Source of the DNA: Haloarcula marismortui ATCC 43049
GTDB taxonomy: Archaea; Halobacteriota; Halobacteria; Halobacteriales; Haloarculaceae
Assembly (NCBI RefSeq): GCF_000011085.1
Contig: NC_006396.1
Coordinates: 2,604,001-2,668,000 of the forward strand
Length of the DNA: 64,000 nucleotides
Direction: 5' to 3'
In this document: positions 8,295-18,088 of the stretch, piece after piece
Layout: each line of letters opens with the position of its first letter
Position numbering within the stretch: the stretch's first letter is position 1
Program-made: the position numbers and the translations under genes
The notes under the pieces: generated by a model
The model's input: only the letters and a program-made list of their open reading frames with translations
Told to the model about the DNA's origin: nothing
The model's database searches: none

Positions 8295-9932
8295 TCACTC
8301 CAGCAGGAGTCGCGTCGGGTCCGACAGATACTCCTTGAGCGTGTTGACGAAGCGCGCCGCGTCGGCGCCGTCGATGACACGGTGGTCGATTGCCAGCGAG
8401 AGCGGGAGCGTAGGTTTCGCGACGACTTCGCCGTCTTCGGCCACCGGCCGCTCTTTCAGCGCCCCGATACCGAGAATCGCCGTCTCGGGGACGTTGATGA
8501 TCGGACTGGCGTACTCGCCGCCGATGACGCCGAAGTTCGTGACGGTGAACGTCCCGCCCTGCATCTCTGATCGCTCGATGTCTCGCTCTCTGGCCCGCCC
8601 GACGAGGTCGTTGACCTCGCCGGCGAGTTCGACCAGCCCCTTCCCGTCCACGTCGTTAACGACCGGGACGACAAGCCCGTGGTCGGTTGCCGCCGCCACG
8701 CCGATGTTGTGGGCATCCCTGTAGACGATTTCCTCGTTTTCGGTGTCAAGCGCCGTGTTGAGCACCGGGTGCTTGTCCAGCGCCGCGGCGACGCATTTCA
8801 CCACAAACGGTGTGTACGTCAGCGTGACATCGCGCTCCTCGGCGAGTGGCGCGAGTCGCTCACGGGCCTCGACGAGGCCGGACACGACTACCTGATCGTG
8901 GTGGGTCGCGTGGGGCACTTCTCGACGCGAGCGCGCCATCTGCTCGCCGATAGACCGGCGGACGCCACGGTACGGTTCGCGGCGCTCGCCGTCGCCTGTC
9001 TCGACGGCTGTCGTTTCGGCCCCAGCGCCGCCCGCCTCGGCTGCCGTTCCCGCCGCACCACCTTCGGCGCTGACAGCTTCGGCATCAGCCGCCTGTGCAG
9101 CCTGCTGGGCCTCCGCGTACGTCCGGACGGCGGCCTCGTCGACGTAGGGCTGACCGTCCCGCGTCTGGTCGGTCGGGACGGCGTCGATATTCACGTCGAG
9201 TTCGCGGGCGGCCTTTCTGGTGGCCGGCGTCGCCAGCGTCTGGTCGCGACTGGCGGCTTCCTGTCCGTCGCCGGAGACGCTTTTGACGGCTGACTTGACA
9301 GCGGTCCCGTCGTCTGTGTCGCCCGCGTCGACCTGTGAAACCGCTGCGGTCGGACTGTCCCCGTCGTCGGACGCCTTCGAAACGACCGACGTAGGGCTGT
9401 CGTCACTGGCAGTCGCCTCGTCGGCCGATGCTGTGGCCGCCTCGACATCCCCCTCTGTGACACGGCCGCCCGGTCCGCTTCCGTCGACGGCCGCGATGTC
9501 GACGCCCTTCTCACGGGCGAGTCGACGGACGCTCGGCGAGGCGAACACGCGGCCATCAGCCGTACTTGTGCTTGCACCCGACTGCTCGTCAGCCGCTGCG
9601 GCTTCGCTCGCAGCGCTGTCTGCCTCCTCTGTGTCGGCTCCTGCCGATTCGGCTTCGTCTGTATCGCTGGCCGCCGCGTCGGCCGTTTCGGCGTCGCCCT
9701 CTTCGGCAATGGTGATGAGCACCTCGCCGGTCTGCACCATCTCGCCGACCTCGGCGTGCAGTTCCTGCACGACGCCGTCGACCGGCGACGGCACGTCGAC
9801 GGCGGCCTTGTCGGTTTCCACCTCCGCGAGGACCTGGTCCTCGGTGACGGCGTCGCCCGGCGAGACGCGCCAGGTCAGCACCTCACCCTCTGCGACCCCT
9901 TCACCGAGGTCTGGGAGATTGAACTCGAACAT
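8295..9932 (-). CDS. pdhC: Dihydrolipoamide acyltransferase (E2) of a 2-oxoacid dehydrogenase complex
   Basis: Core acyltransferase of 545 residues. The N-terminal lipoyl domain (1-80) carries the lipoylated Lys at about K42 (VETDKAAVDVPSP). A long acidic Ala/Ser/Thr/Asp-rich linker follows, then a peripheral-subunit-binding domain (ASPSVRRLAREKGVDI) and a second similar segment (ATPATRKAARELDVNI), suggesting two binding domains. The C-terminal catalytic domain ends with HRVIDG (His about 517, Asp about 521). It follows the E1beta gene by 1 nt. Annotated as pyruvate dehydrogenase E2 by context; a branched-chain substrate is equally possible. Confidence 0.93.
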   Translation of the reverse strand: MFEFNLPDLGEGVAEGEVLTWRVSPGDAVTEDQVLAEVETDKAAVDVPSPVDGVVQELHAEVGEMVQTGEVLITIAEEGDAETADAAASDTDEAESAGADTEEADSAASEAAAADEQSGASTSTADGRVFASPSVRRLAREKGVDIAAVDGSGPGGRVTEGDVEAATASADEATASDDSPTSVVSKASDDGDSPTAAVSQVDAGDTDDGTAVKSAVKSVSGDGQEAASRDQTLATPATRKAARELDVNIDAVPTDQTRDGQPYVDEAAVRTYAEAQQAAQAADAEAVSAEGGAAGTAAEAGGAGAETTAVETGDGERREPYRGVRRSIGEQMARSRREVPHATHHDQVVVSGLVEARERLAPLAEERDVTLTYTPFVVKCVAAALDKHPVLNTALDTENEEIVYRDAHNIGVAAATDHGLVVPVVNDVDGKGLVELAGEVNDLVGRARERDIERSEMQGGTFTVTNFGVIGGEYASPIINVPETAILGIGALKERPVAEDGEVVAKPTLPLSLAIDHRVIDGADAARFVNTLKEYLSDPTRLLLE

Positions 9933-9935
9933 GCG

Positions 9936-10934
9936 TCAGAACTCCACTGCCTCTCTGATACCGTCTTTGATGCGGGCGGGTTCGGGGAGGTAGTAGTCCT
10001 CTAACGCGTACAGCGGGTACGGCACGTCGAAGCCAGTCACCCGCGTAACGGGGGCCTCCTGATACAGCAGGACTTCCTCCTGAATGGTGGCGATGATTTC
10101 GCCGGCCAGCCCGCCGGTTTTGGGCGCTTCGTGGACAACGGTCGCTCGCCCGGTCTTTTTGAACGACTCGACGATGGTATCGGTGTCCATCGGCGATAGC
10201 GTTCGCAGGTCGATCACTTCGGCGTCGATGCCCTCCTCGGCCAGTTCCTCGGCGGCTTCGACCGTCGGCCGGGTCATCGCGCCCCATGTGAACACGGACA
10301 CGTCAGCCCCTTCGCGGCGGACCTTCGCCTCGCCAAGCTCGACGGTGTAGGGGTCGTCGGGGACCTCCTCGCGGAACGACCGGTAGATGAGCTTCGGTTC
10401 GAGGAAGATAACGGGGTCCGGGTCACGGATAGCCGCCGTCAGCAGCCCCTTCGTCTCCTTTGGCGTCGACGGGACGACCACCTTTAGCCCCGCCTCGTGG
10501 ACGTAAAACGCCTCCTTGGACTCGGAGTGGTGCTCCGGCGCACGGATGCCGCCGCCGTACGGTGCGCGAACGGTGAGCGGGCAATTGTATCGGCCGCGGC
10601 TCCTGTTCCGAAGCCGGGCGGCGTGACTGACAATCTGGTCGAACGCGGGGTACATGAACCCGGAGAACTGCATCTCCGGCACCGGCCGGAGCCCGTAGGC
10701 GGCCATGCCGATAGCCGTCCCGACGATGCCGGCCTCCGCGAGCGGTGTGTCGATGACCCGGTCGTCACCGAACTCCTCGTGGAGCCCCTGTGTCGCTCGG
10801 AAGACACCGCCGTTTTTCCCGACATCTTCACCCATCACGACCACGTCTTCGTCCCGTTCCATCTCGCCGTAGAGCCCGTCACGGACGGCCTGTACGAGCG
10901 TCAAACTCTGTGTGTTCGCGTCCTGTGTGCTCAT
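9936..10934 (-). CDS. pdhB: 2-oxoacid dehydrogenase E1 component, beta subunit
   Basis: Beta subunit of the thiamine-diphosphate E1 heterotetramer, 332 residues. Typical features are [36 protein letters not shown] and the C-terminal transketolase domain ([16 protein letters not shown]). It overlaps the E1alpha gene by 4 nt and is followed after 1 nt by the E2 gene, so translation is probably coupled. Haloarchaea normally decarboxylate pyruvate with a ferredoxin oxidoreductase, so the true substrate of this complex cannot be told from sequence. Confidence 0.95.
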   Translation of the reverse strand: MSTQDANTQSLTLVQAVRDGLYGEMERDEDVVVMGEDVGKNGGVFRATQGLHEEFGDDRVIDTPLAEAGIVGTAIGMAAYGLRPVPEMQFSGFMYPAFDQIVSHAARLRNRSRGRYNCPLTVRAPYGGGIRAPEHHSESKEAFYVHEAGLKVVVPSTPKETKGLLTAAIRDPDPVIFLEPKLIYRSFREEVPDDPYTVELGEAKVRREGADVSVFTWGAMTRPTVEAAEELAEEGIDAEVIDLRTLSPMDTDTIVESFKKTGRATVVHEAPKTGGLAGEIIATIQEEVLLYQEAPVTRVTGFDVPYPLYALEDYYLPEPARIKDGIREAVEF

Positions 10935-12037
10935 TCCAGTAGCACCTCGTCGCCGTGTCGCGCGCGCAGTTCTTCGAGGTAGTCCAGTTGCTGTTCGAGT
11001 CGCTGTGGCATCTCCGCGTACACGTCCGCGAACATCTCCTCCGGTTTCGGTCGCTCCGTCGCCTCAGCCTCGTCGATGGCCGTAGCCACCTCATCCTGAA
11101 CCGATTCGTCGATGGCGTCGACCCGCTCGTCGTCGAGCAGGCCCCGGTCCCGGAGGAACGCCTCCATCCGCGGAATGGGGTCTTTCTGCTTCCAGCGTTC
11201 GACCTCGCTGTCGTCGCGGTACACCGACGGGTCGTCAGCAGTCGTGTGTGCGCCAAAGCGGTACTGAACCGCCTCGATCATCGTCGGGCGGAGTTCACCC
11301 GCTGGTGGGTCGTGCGCCTTGTCGACGGCCTCGCGGGTCACCTGATACACCGCCAGCGGGTCCATTCCGTCGACCTGGACGCCGTCGAAGCCGTAGGCGT
11401 TGGCCTTCTGGGCGAGCGTCTCGCTGGCCGACTGGCGCTCCCGTGGCACCGAAATCGCCCACTGGTTGTTGTTACAGAAAAACACCGCTGGCACATCGAA
11501 CACGCCAGCGAAGTTCAGGCCTTCGTGAAAGTCGCCCTCGGAGGTCGCACCGTCACCGAAGTACACGAGGGCAGCGGTGTCATCGCCCTTGAGTTTCGAT
11601 GCCCACGCGGCCCCGGTCGCGTGCGGAATCTGCGTCGCAATTGGGACCGCAAACGAGAACGCCTGAACGTCTTCCGGCGGCGAATTACCCGACTCCGACC
11701 CCATCCAGTACAACAGGTCGTCCGACAGGGGCCATCCCTTGACGTACATTGCGAGATGTTCCCGGTAGCTCGGGAACGCCCAGTCGCCGTCTCGCAGCGC
11801 GAAGGCGCTGCCGACCTGCGAGGCTTCCTGTCCCGACATGGGGGGGTACGTTCCCATCCGGCCCTGTCGTTGCAAACTCACCGCCCGCTGGTCGAAGTGC
11901 CGGCCGAGTTTGAGATACCGGTACATCTCCACCAGTTCGTCGTCCGAGAGGTCCGGGACGGTTGCGCCGTCGACCACTGTCCCGTCTTCATCGAGAATCT
12001 GTACCCTGTCCGTGGGGTCGCGTTGGAGGACACTCAT
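10931..12037 (-). CDS. pdhA: 2-oxoacid dehydrogenase E1 component, alpha subunit
   Basis: Catalytic thiamine-diphosphate subunit, 368 residues. The ThDP/Mg motif is [18 protein letters not shown] through [10 protein letters not shown], and the phosphorylation-loop region reads [16 protein letters not shown]. The start [12 protein letters not shown] lies 172 nt after the end of lipA, so the complex operon probably has its own promoter in 12040-12200 although lipA points the same way. It is the first gene of the E1alpha-E1beta-E2 unit. Confidence 0.95.
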   Translation of the reverse strand: MSVLQRDPTDRVQILDEDGTVVDGATVPDLSDDELVEMYRYLKLGRHFDQRAVSLQRQGRMGTYPPMSGQEASQVGSAFALRDGDWAFPSYREHLAMYVKGWPLSDDLLYWMGSESGNSPPEDVQAFSFAVPIATQIPHATGAAWASKLKGDDTAALVYFGDGATSEGDFHEGLNFAGVFDVPAVFFCNNNQWAISVPRERQSASETLAQKANAYGFDGVQVDGMDPLAVYQVTREAVDKAHDPPAGELRPTMIEAVQYRFGAHTTADDPSVYRDDSEVERWKQKDPIPRMEAFLRDRGLLDDERVDAIDESVQDEVATAIDEAEATERPKPEEMFADVYAEMPQRLEQQLDYLEELRARHGDEVLLE

Positions 12038-12209
12038 AGAAACCGCCTCCGTCGAAGTGGCATACGACGACTGTTCACTCGCACTACGTTTAGAGCTTTC
12101 GCGGCGCTGAAAAATATCTCCGATGTGGGTATTACTGCTAATATGAGTGTTTTAGCGACTCTAAGGCTGTTTTAATTCTACCCAATTTATCAGCGATAAC
12201 TCCGATGTA

Positions 12210-13139
12210 TCAGTCGTTCGCACGCACTTCCGCCCGCGCCTCGTCGGCACTTCGCCCCTCGCGCAGGACGCTCTCGACAAACAGTTCGCCGGCACGATAG
12301 GACGACCGGACCATCGGTCCCGAGGCACAGTACAGGAAGTCGAACTCCGCTTCAGCGACCTGCTGCCAGGTGTCGAAGGCGTCCGGATGAACGTACTCTG
12401 AGACCTCCAGATGTGACCGGGAGGGCTGGAGGTACTGGCCGAACGTGACCACGTCGACGCCGGCCTGCCGGAGGTCCGACAGCGTCTGGTACACTTCGTG
12501 AGCGTACTCGCCGACGCCCAGCATCAGGCTGGTCTTGCTGTAGCAGTCGCTTTCGCGGTTGACCTGCCGAAGCACTGAGAGGGACTGCTCGTAGCCCGCC
12601 CGGCGGTCCCGGACCGGCCACTGGAGCCGGTCGACCGTCTCGATGTTGTGCGCGATGACGTCCGGGTCGGCGTCGATGATTTTCCGTACAAGGTCCGGCT
12701 CACCCTGAAAATCGGGGATGAGACACTCGACCAGAATCGACGGGTCACGCTCTTTGATGGCCCGGATCGTCTCGGCGAAGTGGCTCGCGCCCTGGTCGGG
12801 CAGGTCGTCGCGGTCGACGCTGGTCAGTACCACGTAGTCCAGCCCGATCTCCGCGACGGCGTCGGCCACCTGCTGTGGCTCGTCGGGGTCCAGCGGGTCC
12901 ATCCCGCCCGTCTCCACGTCACAGAAGTTACAGCCCCGCGAACAGCGGTCGCCCATCAACATGAACGTCGCCGTTCCCGGTCCGTCGCGCCCGCTCCAGC
13001 ACTCCCCGAGGTTGGGGCAGTTGGCTTCCTCACAGACCGTATTGAGGTTTCGGTCCCGGAGCGTCTGCTTGATATCGGTGAACCGCTCGCCCGACGGTGG
13101 CCGCATCTTCAGCCAGTCAGGCTTGCGCGAACGACTCAT
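12210..13139 (-). CDS. lipA: Lipoyl synthase
   Basis: Radical-SAM enzyme that inserts two sulfurs into octanoyl groups on lipoyl domains. The 309-residue protein has the radical-SAM cluster motif CSRGCNFCDV and the auxiliary-cluster cysteines CEEANCPNLGECW near the N-terminus, both diagnostic of LipA, and the C-terminal SSYRAGE that contributes the Ser ligand. Placed directly upstream of the E1-E2 genes, it should supply the lipoyl group for the E2 at 8295. Confidence 0.97.
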   Translation of the reverse strand: MSRSRKPDWLKMRPPSGERFTDIKQTLRDRNLNTVCEEANCPNLGECWSGRDGPGTATFMLMGDRCSRGCNFCDVETGGMDPLDPDEPQQVADAVAEIGLDYVVLTSVDRDDLPDQGASHFAETIRAIKERDPSILVECLIPDFQGEPDLVRKIIDADPDVIAHNIETVDRLQWPVRDRRAGYEQSLSVLRQVNRESDCYSKTSLMLGVGEYAHEVYQTLSDLRQAGVDVVTFGQYLQPSRSHLEVSEYVHPDAFDTWQQVAEAEFDFLYCASGPMVRSSYRAGELFVESVLREGRSADEARAEVRAND

Positions 13140-13294
13140 TACCGGCAGTTAGGTTGGGTCGGTCAAAAACGTGCGGGGGTCATGTCCTCTGTCACACCCC
13201 TTGTTGAAGGCCAGTCGGGCGGTCAGGCGGCTCAGCCGAACCGACCGCCACCTGCGTACTCAGGGATATCAACGCTACTGCCCGCGTGCCCACC

Positions 13295-14128
13295 TCAGGC
13301 ACGGCAGACAGCAAGCATATGTGCGGACATATCCACGACAGTTCGGTCCGTCCGGAGTTCGTCTACGAGCGCCTGAACACCGGCCCGCTCGTGTGCCGAC
13401 AGGTCGGCAGCGGTCTCTCGGAGCGATGGAGCGGCGAGTACTGACGCCAGCCCCTCCAGTCCGACCAGCGTCTCGATGGTCACTCCGCCCGCCTCTAACA
13501 GTGCCTCGAACTCATCGGCGCGGAAAAAATGGGTCTCGGTGAACGCCGCGTCGTGACCGAGCTGCGCCACGAACGAACGGTCGTAGTCGCCCGTTTCGGC
13601 GAGTTCGTCCGCATTGGCGAGGTGCTCCGACCTGCCGACCAGCGAGAGCACCAGCCAGTTGAGCCGCCCCATGACGGAGGCGAACACCGGACTCCCGGCT
13701 TTCGTCACCCGGTGCAGCTCCCGCACGGCGGCTGCCCGTTCGTCAGCGTCGAGTATATGCGAAAGCGGCCCACCCAGACACAGCGTCGCGTCGAATACGT
13801 CCCGGTCAAACCCGAGGTCGCGCACGTCGCCCGCCTCGACGGCCACCCGCTCTTCGTACCCGTGCTCGGCGATTTTCTCCTGTGCGATAGCTCGCTGGCC
13901 CTTGCTGGGGTCGACAAGCGTGACATCGTATCCCTGTTCGGCCAGCCAGACGGCGTACCGGCCAGCACCGCCGCCCACGTCGAGAACGTGTCCCGTGTCG
14001 GGGAGGTTCGCTTCGAGCTGTGCAACGGTCCCCGACCACTCCAACTGCCCGTGTAGCGTGGCTGTCAGGCGGTCCCACTCGCTCTCGTCGTTCTCGTCGT
14101 AATAGTCCTCGGGGTCACTGATAGGCAC
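13295..14128 (-). CDS. Class I SAM-dependent methyltransferase, substrate unknown
   Basis: 277 residues. SAM-binding motif I is VLDVGGGAGRYAVWLAEQG (about residues 48-66), followed by the acidic residue of motif II in VTLVDPSKGQ and motif IV in DATLCLGGPLSH. The C-terminal third is a helical cap seen in haloarchaeal methyltransferases acting on small molecules or quinones. No neighbour clearly predicts the substrate. Confidence 0.88.
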   Translation of the reverse strand: MPISDPEDYYDENDESEWDRLTATLHGQLEWSGTVAQLEANLPDTGHVLDVGGGAGRYAVWLAEQGYDVTLVDPSKGQRAIAQEKIAEHGYEERVAVEAGDVRDLGFDRDVFDATLCLGGPLSHILDADERAAAVRELHRVTKAGSPVFASVMGRLNWLVLSLVGRSEHLANADELAETGDYDRSFVAQLGHDAAFTETHFFRADEFEALLEAGGVTIETLVGLEGLASVLAAPSLRETAADLSAHERAGVQALVDELRTDRTVVDMSAHMLAVCRA

Positions 14129-14286
14129 ACCTGCGCACTATCAGCCAGCTGAGTTAATTTTTTGCCAGGTGTGCTGGACACTCACACCGATGAACTGCAC
14201 AGCGAAGCCAGAGAATGCATCCGCTTTTCACATACGTTCGCTCCCCCATAGAAACGCCTTTGCCGTCGCGGAACCGCGACTGTGAC

Positions 14287-16686
14287 GTGTCATCCAGAAC
14301 CGACAGCGAGCCGACTGTGGCGGTCGCGGAGGTGCTCCCCGAGTTTGCCGACGCCTTCCCGTTCGAGGAGTTCAACCGGATGCAGTCGGCGGCCCTGCCG
14401 GCCCTGCTGAACCGCGACGACAACGTCGTCGTCAGCGCGCCGACGGCCAGCGGGAAGACCGCGCTGGCGGAACTGGCCATCTGCAAGACGCTCGCCGAGG
14501 ACGGGACCGCGCTCTTTCTCGCACCGCTGCGCGCGCTCACCAACGAGAAGGAAAGCGAATGGGAGCGGTTCGAGGAGATGGGCTACTCCGTCTACGTCGT
14601 CACCGGTGAACGGGACCTGAACCCCCGCCGCGCCGAGCGGGCCGATATCCTCGTGATGACGCCGGAGAAGGCCGACTCGGCCACCCGGAAACACGAGACC
14701 AGCCGCTATTCGTTCATCACTGACGTGGACTGCTGTGTCATCGACGAGGTCCACCTGCTGGACTCGGACCGCCGGGGGGCGGTGCTCGAAGTCACCGTCT
14801 CGCGGCTCCGCCGGCTCTGTGACCCGCGCGTCGTGGCGTTGTCGGCGACGATGCCGAACATCGACGACGTGGCCGACTGGCTTGATGCTCCCGACGAGAC
14901 GACCTTTGCTTTCGGCGAGAAGTACCGACCGGTCCCACTCAACGCCGACGTGAAGACCTACTCCCACGGCGAGAACGCCTTTGCCGACAAGTACCGTCGG
15001 CTGTACCGGGCACTTGACCTCGCCGAGCCACACATCCGGGAGGAGGGCCAGGCGCTCGTGTTCGTCTCCTCCCGTCAGGACACGGTCCAGGCCGCGAAGA
15101 AGGCCCGTGACGAAATTGTCGAGCGAGATATTCCGATGGGCGCACGCGGGGACTACGACTTTCACAACGACGCCGCCGACCTCTCGAACGATACGCTTCG
15201 CCAGTCCGTGCTCGACGGCGTAGGCTTTCACCACGCCGGCCTCGCGCGCGAGGACAAAAATAGGGTTGAGCAGTGGTTCAAAGAGGGCAAGATTCAGCTT
15301 CTCTTCTCGACCTCGACGCTGGCATGGGGCGTGAACCTCCCCGCCCGCTGTGTCGTCATCCGCGATACCAAGCTCCACGACCCGCTCGAAGGCGAGGTCG
15401 ATATGAGCCCGCTTGATGTGCTCCAGATGCTCGGTCGCGCGGGCCGGCCGGGCTATGACGACATGGGCTACGCCTGGGTCGTCTGTGACCGCTCGGACGC
15501 TGACAAGTACCGCCGCCTCCTCCGGGATGGCAAGGAAATCGAGTCCCGATTGGCGGCTGAACTCGACGCCCACCTGAACGCCGAAATCGCGCTGGGCACC
15601 ATCGACGACGTGGACGACGTGATGGACTGGCTCGCCACGACATTTTACTACGCCCGCTCGCAGTCGGCCCCTGACAAGTACGATGCCGGCAGCGACCTCC
15701 GAAACCGGGTCAGCGACACCCTCTCGGCGCTCGTCGACGAGGGCTTTGTCGAGCAAGAGGGCCTCAACGTTGAGCCAACACGGCTCGGCCAGCTCGCCTC
15801 GAAGTTCTACCTCCGGCTCTCGACCGCACGCCGGTTCGCGGACGTCGCCGAACGCTGTCAAGACGCCGCCGACCCGGACTCCGCTGTCTCCGTGGATGCT
15901 GACGACCTGCTGACCGCGGTGGCCGGCGCAACCGAGTTCGACAGTGTCAGCGCCCGTTCCGACGAAGAGGACGCTGTCCACGCAGTTCTCGGGGACAGTG
16001 TCGACGACAGCCTCGACGCCGGCCAGCGAAAGGTGCTGGCCATCCTCCGCTCGGGTATGACCGGGACGACGCCGACAGAACTCAAAAGCGACGCGTGGGT
16101 CATCCGCCAAAACGCCCTGCGCCTGCTCGCGGCGATGCGGGAGTTCGTCGACACGCTCGGCCCGGCCCGCTACGCAAACCTCGCGTGTCGGGTCGAGGCC
16201 CGCGTCGAACACGGCATCAGCGCCGACGCTGTTGGGCTGACGGCCATCGATGGTGTTGCCAGCGGCCGCGCGGGCAAGCTCGCCGCGGCGGGGCTCACGT
16301 CCCCCGCTGACGTGGTCGAAGCCGGCGAAGACGGCCTCGTCCGTGCCGGGCTCTCAGATGGTGTTGCCGAGCAAGTGCTTGCCAACGCGCGGGACCTCCC
16401 CGTCGTTTCCATCGACTGGGGCGATTTTCCCGAGACAATCGCGCCCGGCGACAACGATATGCGGGAGGTAACGGTCGAAAACACCGGCGGCAGCGCCCGC
16501 GCGGGCCTTCGGGTCACGGTTAACGGGCGTGAGATGACCGCCAAACCGTCGTATCTCGGCCAGGCCACGCTTCCGGTTGCTGTCTTCGGCGCGGATGCCG
16601 ACGAACTTACCTTCACCGTCGAGGTCGCGTTCCCCGCGCTGCCGCTCCCGACAATTACCGAAACCCGGTCAGTGCTTGTCCGATAA
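14287..16686 (+). CDS. Hel308/Ski2-like superfamily 2 helicase
   Basis: ATP-dependent 3'-5' helicase of the Ski2/Hel308 group, probably in DNA repair or fork restart. Helicase motifs: Walker A APTASGKTALAE (about residues 50-61), DEVH box in CVIDEVHLLD, SATMPN, STSTLAWGVNLPA and QMLGRAGRPGYD. A winged-helix region follows, then a helix-hairpin-helix-like stretch (AIDGVASGRAGKLAAAGL), and an added C-terminal beta-rich domain (about the last 90 residues) absent from canonical Hel308. I chose GTG 14287 (799 aa, MSSRTDSEP); ATG 14215 would add 24 residues. A GTCGCGG/CCGCGAC inverted repeat at 14265-14280 sits just before the chosen start. Confidence 0.88.
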   Translation: MSSRTDSEPTVAVAEVLPEFADAFPFEEFNRMQSAALPALLNRDDNVVVSAPTASGKTALAELAICKTLAEDGTALFLAPLRALTNEKESEWERFEEMGYSVYVVTGERDLNPRRAERADILVMTPEKADSATRKHETSRYSFITDVDCCVIDEVHLLDSDRRGAVLEVTVSRLRRLCDPRVVALSATMPNIDDVADWLDAPDETTFAFGEKYRPVPLNADVKTYSHGENAFADKYRRLYRALDLAEPHIREEGQALVFVSSRQDTVQAAKKARDEIVERDIPMGARGDYDFHNDAADLSNDTLRQSVLDGVGFHHAGLAREDKNRVEQWFKEGKIQLLFSTSTLAWGVNLPARCVVIRDTKLHDPLEGEVDMSPLDVLQMLGRAGRPGYDDMGYAWVVCDRSDADKYRRLLRDGKEIESRLAAELDAHLNAEIALGTIDDVDDVMDWLATTFYYARSQSAPDKYDAGSDLRNRVSDTLSALVDEGFVEQEGLNVEPTRLGQLASKFYLRLSTARRFADVAERCQDAADPDSAVSVDADDLLTAVAGATEFDSVSARSDEEDAVHAVLGDSVDDSLDAGQRKVLAILRSGMTGTTPTELKSDAWVIRQNALRLLAAMREFVDTLGPARYANLACRVEARVEHGISADAVGLTAIDGVASGRAGKLAAAGLTSPADVVEAGEDGLVRAGLSDGVAEQVLANARDLPVVSIDWGDFPETIAPGDNDMREVTVENTGGSARAGLRVTVNGREMTAKPSYLGQATLPVAVFGADADELTFTVEVAFPALPLPTITETRSVLVR

Positions 16687-16891
16687 CCGCCGTTTCGGCT
16701 GTTGGGCTGAAACGCGCTCAGAACGCTCGATAAAATTTATAAACACTTTTCGAAGCGTTATATGCTTCTGTGAAAAATCGCTGAAAGGTGCTGAAATCCG
16801 GTTAATATTCCGAAAAGAGCACGAATTCTCCCCAAGGGTCTGGCGTTTATATGGGGGTATGGGTTCTTACGAAGAACTGAGGAAGCCCACA

Positions 16892-17131
16892 ATGTCCAGT
16901 GCATCGCCCTTCCGTTCCCCGATGGAAGCCGCCCCCAGTAGCGTCGCCCTCCGATCACTCACTCGTCCCCTGCAATTCATCGCGTTCTGGCTGGCTATCG
17001 TCACGCCGCTGGCATACCCGCCGCTGCTGCTGGGCGGACTGGACAGTCAGAGCTTCCTCATCTTCGTGGGTGTCGTTGCCCTCAACGTCTTCGGCCTCCT
17101 CGCGGGCCGCGGATACGGTGACCCCGCCTGA
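16892..17131 (+). CDS. Small two-helix membrane protein
   Basis: 79 residues: a soluble N-terminus of about 25 residues, then two hydrophobic helices (FIAFWLAIVTPLAYPPLLLG and FLIFVGVVALNVFGLLAG). TTTATAT at 16846-16852 places transcription start near 16876, about 16 nt before ATG 16892, which decides this start over the longer open frame. Function unknown. The upstream intergenic stretch (16687-16891) is notably AT-rich. Confidence 0.72.
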   Translation: MSSASPFRSPMEAAPSSVALRSLTRPLQFIAFWLAIVTPLAYPPLLLGGLDSQSFLIFVGVVALNVFGLLAGRGYGDPA

Positions 17132-17313
17132 CCTGGCCGGGTCTTCCTCCCCCTCCACGTGGCAGTTCCGGTACACAGTTTTGTGGTTCTTGAATCGCTG
17201 CACACCGTCCTAACACCAGCCCGGTCTTTGGTTCAGTTCTGCATCCGAGAGCCATTACCAACCATTTCTGAGTCCGTCCTCTCTCCACCGTCGCACAGAC
17301 CTATACCGGGTTG

Positions 17314-17970
17314 TTACACACCGCCTAACAGTACCTGTCGCAGCGATGCAGCGTCGTCCGCGGTCTCGTGCACCATCGAGAGGTCCGTCTCGTCGCCATC
17401 GCCGCGGAACCCGACAGTCGTCATCCCGGCGGCGACGGCGGCCCGTGCGCCCGCGGTAGAGTCTTCGACGGCCCAGCAGTCCTCCGGTGCGACGCCCAGC
17501 TCCGCCGCACCACGTTCGTAGATGTCCGGCTCCGGTTTGCCGGGGCCGTCGATGTCGCCGGCGCTGATAGCGACGTCGAACTTCGAGAGAAGGTCGAAGC
17601 GCTCGTCGGCCACGTCGATCCAGGCCCACGGTGCAGAGGTCGTCAGCGCCAGCGCCACGCCGGCGTCCCGCAGGTCGTTGAGCAGGTCGTGTGCCCCATC
17701 AAGAAAGGTCGCCTCGTCACCGTAAATCCGCTCGCCGTGCTCCTCGAACAGTCCCTCGAACACCTCACGACTGATTTCGAGGTCGTACTCGGCGTTCAGG
17801 TCCGGATACACCTCTCGGTAATTTCGACCGGTAATCGCGGACAGCGGGATGTCGTCGTTCGGCGCGGCCGTCGGAAGGATATCCTCGCGCTGGGCACGGA
17901 CCCAGTGATCCTCGGACTGGACGAGCACGCCGTCCATATCGAAACAGACCGCAGCAGGCGGGACACTCAT
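17314..17970 (-). CDS. HAD-superfamily hydrolase (phosphoglycolate-phosphatase-like)
   Basis: 218-residue phosphatase. Motif I is CFDMDGVLVQSEDHW with the nucleophile and acid/base Asp pair, motif II is ALTTSAPW, and motifs III/IV are GKPEPDIYERGA and WAVEDSTAGARAAVAAG. The helical cap between motifs I and II marks subclass IA (phosphoglycolate phosphatase / beta-phosphoglucomutase type). Substrate unknown. ATG 17970 was chosen because the longer frame upstream overlaps the divergent gene's promoter. Confidence 0.9.
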   Translation of the reverse strand: MSVPPAAVCFDMDGVLVQSEDHWVRAQREDILPTAAPNDDIPLSAITGRNYREVYPDLNAEYDLEISREVFEGLFEEHGERIYGDEATFLDGAHDLLNDLRDAGVALALTTSAPWAWIDVADERFDLLSKFDVAISAGDIDGPGKPEPDIYERGAAELGVAPEDCWAVEDSTAGARAAVAAGMTTVGFRGDGDETDLSMVHETADDAASLRQVLLGGV

Positions 17971-18088
17971 TGCCTCCCTGTCGCTTGGCGACGGCTTTGG
18001 CTGTTGCGACTCCGGCAGCGACGACCGCGCTACGAAGCTCCGTCCACCGACTGAGGGTTTAAATACTGGTATATGGGCAGGTCCGTCT

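Noticed and set aside
14290-16212. 640-codon open frame on the minus strand opposite the helicase gene
   Set aside because: GC-rich haloarchaeal genes leave long antisense frames open. The helicase has all its motifs; the antisense product has none and an Arg/Val/His-rich shadow composition.
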